From a virus: a stretch of 64,000 nt of DNA. The translations under genes were made by a program, and so were the position numbers. How positions within the stretch are numbered: position 1 is the first letter of the stretch; every line of letters starts with the position of its first letter. The stretch spans positions 32,453 through 96,452 of IMG/VR virus record IMGVR_UViG_3300022868_000014; one strand, given 5' to 3'. Below, piece after piece: positions 1-11,200 of this stretch. The notes under the pieces are model-generated. The model saw only the letters and a list, made by a program, of their open reading frames with translations. It had not been told where the DNA came from and did no database searches.

Positions 1-1
1 A

Positions 2-1744
2 CGTAATGGGATCTATTCTCAGGCCATTAAAAAATGTGTTCGTTACTTCCTTAACGACATAGACCTGACAGGGGACGACCTAAGCCATGACACACGTAAG
101 AAATACCAAACCTTCCTAATGGAACAGATGAATATACTGGACCAGCTTGGGCAGGTAGGTGATGATGTAATCGCCTATGGTAACAGCTTCACATCAGTAT
201 CAGTACCGTTAAGGCGGTCCTTGGTATGTCCTAATAAAGATTGTGGACTATCCCGACCTCTTGAAACACTGAAGTTAGATGAAGACTACAAGTGGAAAGA
301 TTATAGCTTTGTAGGGGACTGTCCTCAGTGTAAAATGAAAGCACAAACCTTTAGACGCATTGATGCCAGCGGTGTCAGTAAGCATTCAAAAATTAAAATC
401 ATTAGATGGGCACCTCAGTATGTTTCTATTAAACATTGCTCTATCACTGGTGAATCCGATTACTACTATGAGATCCCGGCGGAAGAGAAAAGACGTATCA
501 AGGACGGTGACCCTGTGTTTATACGTTCTATGCCGTGGGAACTTATAGAGTCTGTTAAGAACGACAGGCCATTTAAGTTTAATAAGGAAACATTTTATCA
601 TCTAAAATGTAATACTGCAGCAAATCTTGTCCCTATGTTGAAGGGTTGGGGCTTACCTCTGTTTATGTCTAACTTCTCACAAGTTGTTCACCTCCAAATA
701 CTTGAGAGATTTAATGAGGCGATTGCGATGGATTACATCGTACCATTCAGAGTTCTGACTCCTCCGACAACTGGGGGCGCTTCAAAAACAGATCCTATGT
801 TATCTAATAACATGGGTAACTTTATGGGAGCTGTAAGACGTATGGTCAAACAGCATCGCCAGGACCCGACTTCTTGGCATACATTACCATTCCCTCTAGA
901 ATATCAGGCAATCGGTGGAGAAGCTAAATCACTGGTACCTGTTGAACTTATTGACAGAGCACAAGACGTACTGTTAACTAGTATGGGTGTTCCACAAGAG
1001 TTCTATCGTGGGTCTATCACTATGGGAGGCAGTGGTCCTCCAATCTCTCTTCGTATGTTCGAAAAGACTTGGACGCATTATACCACTATGCTTGACGACT
1101 GGTTAGGTTGGTTTCTAGTCCAGTGCGGTCGTATCATGGGATGGGAAGGTAACATTACCGGAAAACTTGAACGTACTAGTATTGTTGAAGACGAAATGGG
1201 TAAACAAGTTAAGCTTAATCTAGCTAGCGCTAAAGTCATCTCTAACCGTACAGCCCTTAAAGCATTCGGTATTGATATGGACCGTGAACGCGAACAGATC
1301 ATCGAAGAAGACCGTATTATGAACGAGTTAATGCGCGAAGAACAGAAGAAGGATGAACAGACTATGATGCTCACGGAGCAGATGGCTACTATTCCTCCAG
1401 ACGCAGCAGCTCAGAATATGGGTATGCCTCCGGGCGCAGAAGGTGGAGCACCACCTGCAGGCGGACCAGTAGGCGCAGCACCTATGCCTCCAGCAGGAGC
1501 AGCTCCTATGGGCGGTGGTACACCTTCTATGGATGATATGATGGCACAAGCTGAGCAGACAGCTCAGCAGATTATGTCTATGGACCCAACAACTAGACGT
1601 AATGAGCTCACTAATCTCAAGAAGAGCAATCCTACATTACACGCTCAAGTTAAGCAAATGATATCAGACATGGAGCAGGGTGTTAAATCAAACGCCCTAG
1701 CCCAAGCTAAGCAACAAGCGTCACAAGGCGGCGGTGCTATGTAA
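2..1744 (+). CDS. Portal protein (5' end beyond window)
   Basis: The reading frame is open from base 2, so the gene starts upstream of the window; an ATG at 119 is internal. At least 580 residues are present. The portal forms the dodecameric ring at the head vertex through which DNA is packaged and ejected. The assignment rests on the overall pattern: a conserved N-terminal region, a central part with LVPVELIDRAQDVLLTSMGVPQEFYRG, typical of phage portals, and position at the head of the head module. Near window residues 76-112 there are two cysteine pairs (CPNKDC and CPQC), which look like a zinc ribbon insertion. The C-terminal 130 residues are rich in Pro, Met, Gly and Ala and then become helical. 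Terminase is presumably upstream. Confidence 0.8.
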   Translation, partial: RNGIYSQAIKKCVRYFLNDIDLTGDDLSHDTRKKYQTFLMEQMNILDQLGQVGDDVIAYGNSFTSVSVPLRRSLVCPNKDCGLSRPLETLKLDEDYKWKDYSFVGDCPQCKMKAQTFRRIDASGVSKHSKIKIIRWAPQYVSIKHCSITGESDYYYEIPAEEKRRIKDGDPVFIRSMPWELIESVKNDRPFKFNKETFYHLKCNTAANLVPMLKGWGLPLFMSNFSQVVHLQILERFNEAIAMDYIVPFRVLTPPTTGGASKTDPMLSNNMGNFMGAVRRMVKQHRQDPTSWHTLPFPLEYQAIGGEAKSLVPVELIDRAQDVLLTSMGVPQEFYRGSITMGGSGPPISLRMFEKTWTHYTTMLDDWLGWFLVQCGRIMGWEGNITGKLERTSIVEDEMGKQVKLNLASAKVISNRTALKAFGIDMDREREQIIEEDRIMNELMREEQKKDEQTMMLTEQMATIPPDAAAQNMGMPPGAEGGAPPAGGPVGAAPMPPAGAAPMGGGTPSMDDMMAQAEQTAQQIMSMDPTTRRNELTNLKKSNPTLHAQVKQMISDMEQGVKSNALAQAKQQASQGGGAM

Positions 1745-1809
1745 TCACGGAATGGCCAATAGTGCTTTCTGAGGTTATATTAATAGTATAAATATGTAGG
1801 AGTAAAACT

Positions 1810-2634
1810 ATGAACAGCATTCAATTTGTTGAATATATGAATAAACAGGCAGGACCTGGTTACACAGATGACACTATAAAAGCCGCTAAGGGTATATATG
1901 GTGATGATAAACCGGGTGCATTGGATGCCCTCAAAGGCAGAGCAAAGGCTCAGTGGCAGATGCAGCGCGCTGCTCCATCGGCCGCCCAGGCCAGAGAACA
2001 GGGAAACCTTATATCATCTTCTGATGCAGGTCTTTCTATGGACCAGCTCAAAGCAAAACGTGAACGCGTAGCCCGTGTTGATAAACCCTTCAGAGCTCAA
2101 TCCAAAGTTTCACTTACAACCCCCGCCCAGTCACGATACACATCAGGCGTTGCTAGTCGTATGGGCAAGCACCTAGGAAAAGAAGACAGCACGTTTGATA
2201 AGTTTCTAGGATGGGCAACAGGGTCTCAGAATAGGAAAGCAACGGAAATGGATGCCCTATTAAAAGATATCAAAGCCAACCCTGACGGAGAAGCAGCCCG
2301 GCAGGCAGGGTTTACACCCGGCTCCCTCTGGAATCCCAGTACGTGGGGTTCAAGTGCTATTAATAGAGGAATTGTAGATAAGTCAGTAGCCGCCAATATA
2401 CCAGCCGCTGTAAAGCAACAGCAGCAAGAAGCTTTAGCAGCCTTCTGGGCTAAGAATAAAGAGTGGTTAATTGCAGCAGGTATCGGCGTAGGTGGATTAG
2501 GTCTATTACTCACAACCCTCATGATGTCAGGCGGGCAACAACAAGCCCAACAACAGCAGCAACAACCACAAGCACCCTCACCGTGGTGGGCTAATAAAAA
2601 CTTTAGAGGCTATAACTTCAGAGGTAGAGCATAA
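1810..2634 (+). CDS. Hypothetical head-block protein with C-terminal membrane segment
   Basis: 274 residues with a good AGGAG ribosome site 7 bases before the ATG. I do not recognise a family. The N-terminus reads FVEYMNKQAGPG, an instance of the hydrophobic-x-K-x-A motif found repeatedly in this module. A strongly hydrophobic glycine-rich stretch near residues 219-240 (AAGIGVGGLGLLLTTLMM) could cross a membrane, followed by a poly-glutamine run and a WW/aromatic C-terminus. The stop overlaps the next start (TAATG). The position between portal and polymerase suggests an internal head or ejection protein; that is inference. Confidence 0.7.
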   Translation: MNSIQFVEYMNKQAGPGYTDDTIKAAKGIYGDDKPGALDALKGRAKAQWQMQRAAPSAAQAREQGNLISSSDAGLSMDQLKAKRERVARVDKPFRAQSKVSLTTPAQSRYTSGVASRMGKHLGKEDSTFDKFLGWATGSQNRKATEMDALLKDIKANPDGEAARQAGFTPGSLWNPSTWGSSAINRGIVDKSVAANIPAAVKQQQQEALAAFWAKNKEWLIAAGIGVGGLGLLLTTLMMSGGQQQAQQQQQQPQAPSPWWANKNFRGYNFRGRA

Positions 2635-3473
2635 TGGATGATAGGTTAGCAAAAGAAGCATTTGTGGATGATATGTTGGACCAAGTCGGTAAATTCGACT
2701 TAGCATCTATTCCTAAGACATGGCGCAAGATGACTGGGAATCCACTAGGGTCCGCACTTGCCACAGGAGCAGCTGTTGCTTTGCCTGCTTACTTCATGGC
2801 TAGACCAATGGCTAGAGGGCTCACAAATTTAAAAGGTAGACTACTAAGGCAGTCACCTGAACAGATCCAAGCTGAATTAGCTAAGGTAAACAATGCAGGA
2901 GACTTCAGAGGTCGCCTAGCTACTATCTTAGGTTTACTAGCAGCAGGTGGGTCTTTAGCACACAATTATGTACCTAAGTCAGTGCAGCCAGACAGTGGAG
3001 GGCTTAAGAGCCTTCTAACCTGGGATCACAAGTGGCCTGACGATGGTACGATGTCTCCAGACGAGTTTAATAAGAGGAAGGACGCTATCCCAAAGATACC
3101 GCCTAACTATCTTCAGAAGCAACAGATGGCTAAAGAAGCAGGCTACAATGCAGCTTATATGAATCCTTTACACGACCATCCTGGTATTCCTGTTGATTAC
3201 TCGCTTGACCTTATATGGGGAGACAAGTATCTTAATGGTAAAGAGAAGATCAATGCCAGCAAACCATTTGAGAATGCTGGGGAAGGTAAATCAGGTATGA
3301 TCTCCACAGGGGATCTCGCACGAGGCGCACTACGGGCCGGGTTCGGAGCAGGCGCAGGTTATCTTCTAGCCAATACAATGGGTAAAGTATTAAGTGCACC
3401 ACAGGCAGTCACCCAAACACTGTCAGCAACAGGTGCCTTAGCAGGTATGTTAAAGAATACAGGAGTAATTTAA
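2634..3473 (+). CDS. Hypothetical membrane-associated head-block protein
   Basis: 279 residues, start overlapping the previous stop. Unrecognised. Three glycine/alanine-rich hydrophobic stretches are visible: residues 36-60 (SALATGAAVALPAYFMARPM), about 92-110 (RLATILGLLAAGGSLAH) and about 230-250 (GAGAGYLLANTMG). The motif LAKEA occurs at residues 5-9 and MAKEA again internally. The stop TAA is directly abutted by the next ATG, so the genes are translated as a unit. It may be a virion protein that enters or crosses the host membrane during DNA delivery, by analogy with other phage internal proteins; no direct proof is visible. Confidence 0.65.
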   Translation: MDDRLAKEAFVDDMLDQVGKFDLASIPKTWRKMTGNPLGSALATGAAVALPAYFMARPMARGLTNLKGRLLRQSPEQIQAELAKVNNAGDFRGRLATILGLLAAGGSLAHNYVPKSVQPDSGGLKSLLTWDHKWPDDGTMSPDEFNKRKDAIPKIPPNYLQKQQMAKEAGYNAAYMNPLHDHPGIPVDYSLDLIWGDKYLNGKEKINASKPFENAGEGKSGMISTGDLARGALRAGFGAGAGYLLANTMGKVLSAPQAVTQTLSATGALAGMLKNTGVI

Positions 3474-3809
3474 ATGTCAAAACCAATAGAACAATATTGT
3501 AACTATATGCATAAAGAGGCGGTTAATCCATTAGCAGCCTTATATATAGCTTATACATCTGGAGAAGCACTCTCAGGACAGGCTATGTCCATGGGGCTCG
3601 CTCTAGCTGCACTAGCAGGAGGAACCGGAGGTTATGTCGCGTCTAAACTCACCTCTCCAGGTAAGAGAGATGTTAAGAACGTACAAAAAGCTTTCCTTCG
3701 GGATAAATTGCAGAGTGAACTGTCGAGGTCTAATCGCGAGGAACAGCTCTCTCAGTTAAAAGAACAGAGTTTACCTGGGGCTCCCAAACCTAAGAGTTTA
3801 CATATATGA
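3474..3809 (+). CDS. Small glycine-zipper protein, N-terminus shared with the protein at 16550
   Basis: 111 residues. The N-terminal region (YMHKEAVNPLAALYIAYT) is clearly related to the N-terminus of the 90-residue protein at 16550 (YLAKEAVDPLTGLYQAYT), so the two genes share a module. A hydrophobic stretch MGLALAALAGGTGGYVASKL follows at about residues 39-58, then a basic, helical C-terminus. AGGAG precedes the start. Unknown function; a small structural or membrane-inserting protein of the head is the best guess. Confidence 0.65.
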   Translation: MSKPIEQYCNYMHKEAVNPLAALYIAYTSGEALSGQAMSMGLALAALAGGTGGYVASKLTSPGKRDVKNVQKAFLRDKLQSELSRSNREEQLSQLKEQSLPGAPKPKSLHI

Positions 3810-4141
3810 GTGACACAATTAAGGAGGTAGAAGAACCCACATCTATCAAGATAACAGGGGACTTCGAGGGAATACCATATAGAGGTGTTCCAATCAATCT
3901 GAAGAAGACGGATAAGCCCGAAGACTTCATGAAGTTGAACACGGTATTATACGTCAAACGGTTTGAGCTGTCTGATGAGAAACAGCTTAAAGAATATGAA
4001 GAAGTATGTCAAAAAATACAGGATGGCCACGCACAACAATCCTATGAGAAAATGGAGTACATACCTGATGAAAAGCATTGGGTAGCTTTAGTACGATGGA
4101 TAGACTACTGGTACAGTCCACTGGGAGAACCTGAAAAATGA
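3806..4141 (+). CDS. Hypothetical acidic soluble protein
   Basis: 111 residues, overlapping the preceding and following genes by four bases each (ATGA). No membrane segment and no hydrophobic-x-K-x-A motif, unlike its neighbours. It is rich in Lys, Glu and aromatic residues (IPYRGVPINLKK, WVALVRWIDYWY). I do not recognise the family. Tight translational coupling indicates that it is produced with the head-block proteins. Confidence 0.6.
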   Translation: MSDTIKEVEEPTSIKITGDFEGIPYRGVPINLKKTDKPEDFMKLNTVLYVKRFELSDEKQLKEYEEVCQKIQDGHAQQSYEKMEYIPDEKHWVALVRWIDYWYSPLGEPEK

Positions 4142-5226
4142 TAAAGAAACAAGCCGAGTCCACATCAGAGATGACTCCCGGTACACTCGCGAATCTCGCA
4201 CTGAATCCGTGGGCATCAGTACTGCCGGGTTCTAAATACTTTATACCCGAGTTTATTGAGAATATGAAGGCTAAGTATAGGGATAACCCTCCAATACCCT
4301 TTACAGGTAATGCATCTTTTGATAAGAATCTGTTTCATGGTATGGCAACAGGTGGTACAGCTATGGCTCTAGCAGCATTGGCTCGGTACATCATGCATAC
4401 ATCGCAGGATAAAGAGCTAGACAAAACACTTAGAACAGACTCACGTGAGGCGACCGTAGGCGCTACTAATCCTATATTCTCACCAGACCCCTACTTAGAT
4501 GATTTAGCAGAAGAGCAGGCCCAGCAGGGCATAGGCATCGATAAGTCTGCGGAAGAAGCTGTCAAAGAAGAACCCAAGCCTGATACAGGCGGCGTCGATA
4601 TCAGCCCATGGCTCAAAGCTATAGTTCCTTTATCCATGATGATAGGCGGCGGTATGATAGGATATCAAGGTGTTGATAAAATATTAGAGCGTAATCGTAA
4701 AAGTGAACTAGACACTGACATTGATGAGCTTAGTAATAAATTAGATAAGGCCAACTATACTAAATTAATGAGAGCACGGGGCCTAGATCCAGATGAGCTA
4801 CCACCTCCTGTACCACCTGGACAAGAGATGAGCGCAGACGGGCAGGTATCTCCTATACCTAAACAAGCCCTTGAGGATTCAGCTAAAAATGCAATTAAAT
4901 CTATGGCAGCATTAGTTATGCTAAGTGTTGCAGCGAGTAGTGGTGTACTTACGAAACGATATTTCGACGGAGAAGATCCACAGAGAGCAGAGTACAGCGA
5001 AATGCAGCAGGCTCTTAAAGAGTTAAAGATGAGAGAACAGCGTAAAACTCCTATATCAATAGCTCCAATAGCACCAGCGCTCGAACAGAACCTTAACAAA
5101 CACCTGGGTAGCCCACAATCAGCAGTAAGCCATAGTTTACCGTCCAAAATCGAAGAGACCCCTGTAGACATGCCTGTCTCAGGTCTCAACAAAGATAAGT
5201 CGGACAGAACAATGGCATTACTATGA
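4138..5226 (+). CDS. Hypothetical multi-pass membrane-like head-block protein
   Basis: 362 residues starting MIKKQAEST. Three hydrophobic glycine/alanine-rich stretches lie near residues 63-86, 156-178 and 248-270, separated by charged coiled-coil-like segments (for example ELDTDIDELSNKLDKA) and a proline-rich loop. The stop overlaps the polymerase start by four bases. It resembles the proteins at 1810, 2634 and 12770 in style (small Gly/Ala hydrophobic segments plus K-x-A motifs) though not in obvious sequence. It may be an internal virion or ejection protein; function unproven. Confidence 0.65.
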   Translation: MIKKQAESTSEMTPGTLANLALNPWASVLPGSKYFIPEFIENMKAKYRDNPPIPFTGNASFDKNLFHGMATGGTAMALAALARYIMHTSQDKELDKTLRTDSREATVGATNPIFSPDPYLDDLAEEQAQQGIGIDKSAEEAVKEEPKPDTGGVDISPWLKAIVPLSMMIGGGMIGYQGVDKILERNRKSELDTDIDELSNKLDKANYTKLMRARGLDPDELPPPVPPGQEMSADGQVSPIPKQALEDSAKNAIKSMAALVMLSVAASSGVLTKRYFDGEDPQRAEYSEMQQALKELKMREQRKTPISIAPIAPALEQNLNKHLGSPQSAVSHSLPSKIEETPVDMPVSGLNKDKSDRTMALL

Positions 5227-8200
5227 CCCAAACATTTTTATCGGAATTAAAGAAGCAACCTACGTACAGGTATGACATTTTAGATTTTGATGGCATAAGA
5301 AACGCCACAATGGATAATGTCAAAGCTGCTGTATCGCAACGTTTCCCTTTAGAGAATGATGATTATACTCTAGCTGTAGATGAAGTGGATTACGATGGCC
5401 CGGATAGTTATTCCCTAAAGGAGCAGAAAGAAGCAATCCTAAAAGGTAGAAGCCTAGGTCGTAGACTTAAGGGTAGATGGACACTTACCGATAAACTCAC
5501 AGGCAAACCAGTAAGCCAGACTAAGAAAGTTACTTTACTTAATGTTCCTTATATTACTCCACGTGGTACTTATATCCGTAATGGCCATGAGATGACTATT
5601 GGACACGTGCTGCGCCTAAACCCGGGTGTTTACTCGCGGGTAAAGGCTAATGGATTATATGAGGCCCATGTTAATGTAGAACAAGGTACAGGTTCCCAGT
5701 TTAAGATGGAGATCGACCCAGAGACTGGTGTATTTAATATTCGTAAGGGTAATGTCAATGCAAGGCTTTATCCTATTCTCAGATCCATGGGTATCCCTGA
5801 TAAGAAAATAGAGGAGATGTGGGGCACTGAATTGCTCAATACCAACAGGCTGGCAAGTTCCGGAACTATGGTAACACGTAATCTTCAAAAGCTACTACCC
5901 AAGGAAGCCTCTGACGGCACGAAAGCCAATTACGTGACTCTGAGTCCGGATGATGCTAAAGCGCTCTTAGAATCGTTTGGAACGATGCGACTAGACCCTG
6001 TATCCACAGAAGCCACTCTTGGCAAGCCTTATGACAGAGTATCACCTGATATGCTGTTAGGTACATCGGATAAACTATTAAGATTAGCTAAAGGCACATC
6101 AAAGGCAGATAATAGGGATAGCATGCAGTTTCAGAAAGTATATGGACCTGCTGAGATTTTTGCAGAACGTATTGTCAAAGATGGTGGCCGACTAGGCCGT
6201 GCCCTCTTATGGAAGGCTACAAACAAAAAGAACCTGGACTTTATGTCATCTGGTGCACTTAATGCACATGTTGACGGAGTCTTTAATGAATCAAAATTAG
6301 CACAGTACATTGACGGGTCAAGCCCTTTTGATGCTATTGACTCAGCTACACGTATTACACGTCTAGGCGAGGGAGGCTTGAGCAGCCAACGTTTAGCATC
6401 TGATGAGATGAGATTGGTACAGAACTCCTTTAAAGGATACATAGACCCGATCAGATCACCAGAGTCTCTCGCCGTGGGACTACAAATGTTCATGACACAG
6501 AATACACGTAAAGGACATGATGGCCTACTATATACACAGTTATTCAACCCACGCACAGGTAAGAAAGAATGGGTAGACTCTAAGACAGCAGCAACAGCCA
6601 ATATAGCTACTTCGGAGTACATGGATACTAAAGACCCTTATATCCCTCTAGTGGGTGGAGAGCGTGGTGTACATATAGCACCCCGTAAAGATGTGGACTA
6701 CTATCTTAGTGATGATAATAACATGTTCTCATTGGGTTCTAACATGGTACCATTCAAGGGCGGTGTTAAAGGTATGAGATTATTGATGGGGTGCCTGGCT
6801 CCTGATACTAATATTATAATTAAAAAAGCTGATAATAGTATATTTTATGGTCATATAGAGAATTACGAATGGCACCAAGGAGACCAAGCGCACTCAGTTG
6901 ATCAGACTACTGGAAAGACAACCTGGAGAGGGGTTGAGCGATTGGTGCCTAATTATAATAAAATAGATATGTTAGAAGTTAAATTAAAAAGTGGTAGAAA
7001 ACTAACTACAACTGTTAATCATAAATGGGTGACTATGAGTGAACAAGGAACTTTAGAAAAGATCACAGCTCAGAATCTAGTTATGGGTACACCCATCCCC
7101 AGAGAAGGTTGGTTAGACTTCCCCATGGAAGAAGGCATCACATCTGTGACCATAGGGAAGGGGGCCAAGCATAATAGTTTTTCGGGCTTTGAGATGGAGC
7201 TCACAGAGGGCGTGGGATACATGCTGGGTTTATATACTGCAGAGGGCTGGTTACAAGGAGATAGGGGCCATGGATATGGTACAACAAGCTGGGCAGTTGA
7301 TAGACCGGAATTGCAGAAGAGATTATGTGCTGTATTAGATGACTTGGATCTTAAGTATAAAATAAGACGCAATGGTGCCGACCCTCATAAGAAGGTAGTG
7401 GTCAATCACTCAGGGTTTGCACGTTGGTTACATGCTAATTTGGAAACGGGTTCTTACAAGAAGAAGGTTGCGGGACTGATCCTGCAGGCCCCCTTAGGGT
7501 GTAGGGAAGGTTTTATAGCTGGATTTTTTGACGGAGATGGTACTGTGATGGATAGAAGAGGCTACGCCAGGCTAATTACAGGTGTGAGAAGTTATGACCT
7601 TATAGAGGGTTTGTCGAACCTATTCAGCACACTACAGATTGATACAGTGGTTAGAGAAACCACAGCCCTCGATAAACCTATCTACTTACTCGAAGTAAGG
7701 TCCCAGCATTTACATAAAGTCCCGGTGCTTACTCATAACGAAAAAGCTAAGAGGATGTCTACGCTGAAACTGTGGTCCGGTAAAAAGAATATAGATTACA
7801 TACCTATGTATAAAGATCTTCATGCCAGCGTACTACAGCGATCTACCCGTAAGGAGCACTTTAGACATCGCGCATATGTTAATCAACATACGAAACAATC
7901 ATTACAAGAGCGCATATCCTCCGAGGAATGCATCTGGTTAGATAGTGAGATAAGGTGGGATAGCGTGGTTGGTATAAAGGACGTAGACCCTGTAGCCATT
8001 ACATATGATCTGGATCTCAATGACCACACATTCTCAGTAGGTCAAGGTATATTTGTACATAATAGTAAATACGCTACACAGGCTTTACCCTTAGTTAATA
8101 GAGAAGCAGCACTAACACGTAGCGCAGATGGTACAGGTACCGGTTCTGTAGAAAGATTAGCAGGTAAATACACAGGAGCGGTCCAGGCACCTAAAGCAGG

Positions 8201-11200
8201 TGTCGTAAAACAAGTACGTAAAGATAAAATAATCGTTGAATATATAGACGGGGAACAAGCAGAGCATGAGCTTTATGATAACTTCCCGGCCAACCAGAAG
8301 GGTTACCTAAGGAGCCATGCTGAAGTTAAAGCTGGTGATACGTTTAAGAAAGGTCAAGCACTAGCCTCAAGCAACTACACAGCTAATGATGGTGTGTTCG
8401 CGGGTGGTTTGAATCTTCGTACAGCTTTCATGAACTTTAAAGGCTCTAACTATGAGGATGCTATCGTAATATCAGAGGCAGCAGCTAAGAGATTAACATC
8501 CGAGTATATGTACAATACAAAGCTACCTAAAGAAAAACATCTATCCACAGATACCAAACGATATGTTAACATGTTCCCGGGCAAGTATACGGCAGATCAA
8601 TTTGATAAGATGGATCCTAACGGTATGATTAAAACGGGTTCAGTTGTTGACAAAGGTGATCCACTTATACTAGGTATCAGAGAGAACCAGCCATCCCCCG
8701 GTACCGCGGGTCGTCGTACATTTACAGATGTCTCCGAGAAGTGGGAACATGATTACCCGGGAGTTATAACAGATGTAGTTACAGGTCGCGAGAATCACAC
8801 AGTCTTCTCCAGAGCCAATGTACCTATGAAGGTAGGCGATAAGATGTGTTACTCTGAGGATACAGATCTGCTAACCTCAAAGGGGTGGAAGAATATTACG
8901 ACTGTAACACTGGCTGATGAATTGGCCACCCTAGATCCTGATACAAAAAACATACAATACATCAACCCTTCAGCATTGCATAGCTACGACCACTCTGGTA
9001 GTATGCATGTAGTAGAAACAACACAGGTCAGCCTGTGTGTTACTGAGGAGCATAAACATTATGCAGCCCTTAGAAAGGGTAAAGAAGCAAGGTGGGAATA
9101 TGGTCTTCATAAGGCCTCTGATTTATATGGTAAAAAGTACAGGCTGGAAAAAACGGGTAAGTGGAAAGGCATACACCAGGATACGTTCAAATTACCACCC
9201 GTTGTTATGGGTGTAGGTAGAACCATGAAACTTGTTGAGGGGCCTGAGGTTTCGATAGAGGCTTATCTGACTATAATGGGCATCTACCTATCCGACGGCA
9301 ATTCAGTGTGGCAGCCTAGTAGTGGTTCTTATGGTTTTGATATAAGCCAAACAAAAGGTAATAATAAATATATACTGCAAAAGGCCTTTACCAGATTAGG
9401 TGTGAAGTGGTGTGAAGGGTCTCATTCTGAAAAAATAAGAGTGTATAGTAAGCACTGGGCTTCTTATCTCAAACAATTTGGAAAAGCACCCGAAAAGTAC
9501 ATACCTGATAACATACTGACCCTGTCACCTGATCTTTTGGCCATTTTTTATGAGTGGTTCATGTTCGGCGACGGGCACAGAACCCAAGCAGGACACGGAA
9601 TAACTACAGTCTCCAGCCGTCTCGCAGGGGATTGGCAAAGATTATGTCTTCATATGGGAATGTCCGCCACTGTAAGACTTACAGATAAAGGTGGACCACG
9701 CATTATATGCGGACGAAATTGTTTTGCTAAACCATCCTACACGGTAAGCACATACCGATATAAAAACCAACCCACGATCAACCACGGGCATGCCAAGACA
9801 CAGAAGGGTCAGACGGAATACTGGGATGAAAACTATTCAGGAAAGGTCTATTGCCCTGAGATGCCTTTTAATCACATAGTCTATACGAGACGTAATGGTA
9901 AAACAGTGTGGTCCGGTAATTCAAATAGATATGGTTCAAAGGGAGTAGTAGCAGAGGTTGTACCTGATAACCAAATGCCTTTAGATAAGAAGGGTAAACC
10001 ATTCGAAATATTAATGAGTCCTCTAAGCGTCGTTTCCCGTACTAATCCGGCCCAGTTAATTGAAGTTGCCTATGGTAAGATAGCCCAGAAAAGAGGTAAA
10101 GCCATAGATCTACCGGCCTTTATGACTGAAGATGCGGCGGAGAAGGCGATGGCTGATCTAAAAGAAAACGGACTATCAGATACAGATGATCTGCTTGATC
10201 CTGAAACTGGTAAGACTATTCCTAAGGTATTTAACGGGATGGCTTACTATTATAAATTAAAACATACAGCTGAATCTAAAGAGTCAGGCCGTGGTACAGC
10301 TGGATATACAATGGATAACGTCCCAGCGTCAGGTGGCTATGAAGGTAGCAAACGGCTTGGTGGCTTAGAAACCTCAGCTTTAATAGGTCACTCTGTTATG
10401 GAAGTCCTTAAAGATGCTAAGATAGTTAAAGGGCAGGCCAACGATGAGTTCTGGCGTGCATTTAAATTTGGTAAGACTCCTACTATGCCTGGTACACCTT
10501 TAGTACATAGCAAGTTCTTTGAACACCTAAAGGGTGCTGGTATTAATGTACGTAAAGGCAAAAGCAGTATTGATATCTTCGGTATGAACAATGATGATGT
10601 AGGCCGTCTCAGCCAGGGTCGACAGGTTAAGTCAGCTGATACATTTGAGACTAACACATACAGACCAATTGATGGTGGCTTGTTCGGTAAAGATGTATTT
10701 GGACCGGACGGTAACCAGTGGGGTTATATCCCATTAGATGAACCTATCCCTAATCCTGTAATGGCTGATAGCTTACGCAGATCCTTAGATATGACATTAA
10801 AAGATTTCGAAGCAGTAGCAGAGGGCCGTAAAGAGTTGAATGGTGATACAGGGGGTAACGCATTAAAGAAAGCCCTAGGTAAGATCGACCTTACCAGAGA
10901 GGTCAAGTATGCCATGGAAGATATAAAGCGTAGCACGGGTACGCGTAGGGACAATGCGATTAAGAAGTATAGAGCATTAGCCAGCATCAAACTGCAGAAG
11001 ATGCACCCTAAAGACTTCATGCTTGATAGAATACCAGTCCTACCACCTAAGTACAGACCTATTACATCTGTAGATGGTATGACAATGGTTGCTGATGCTA
11101 ACTACCTCTATAAAGCACTGATAGATGCTAACAAAGATTTTAAAGACGCCAGAGAACAACTACCTGATGATATGCTGGGAGATGCTAGAGCTCAGATCTA

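Noticed and set aside
119-121. ATG at 119 as the portal start
   Set aside because: The frame is open and coding-like back to base 2, and no ribosome site precedes this ATG, so the gene begins outside the window.
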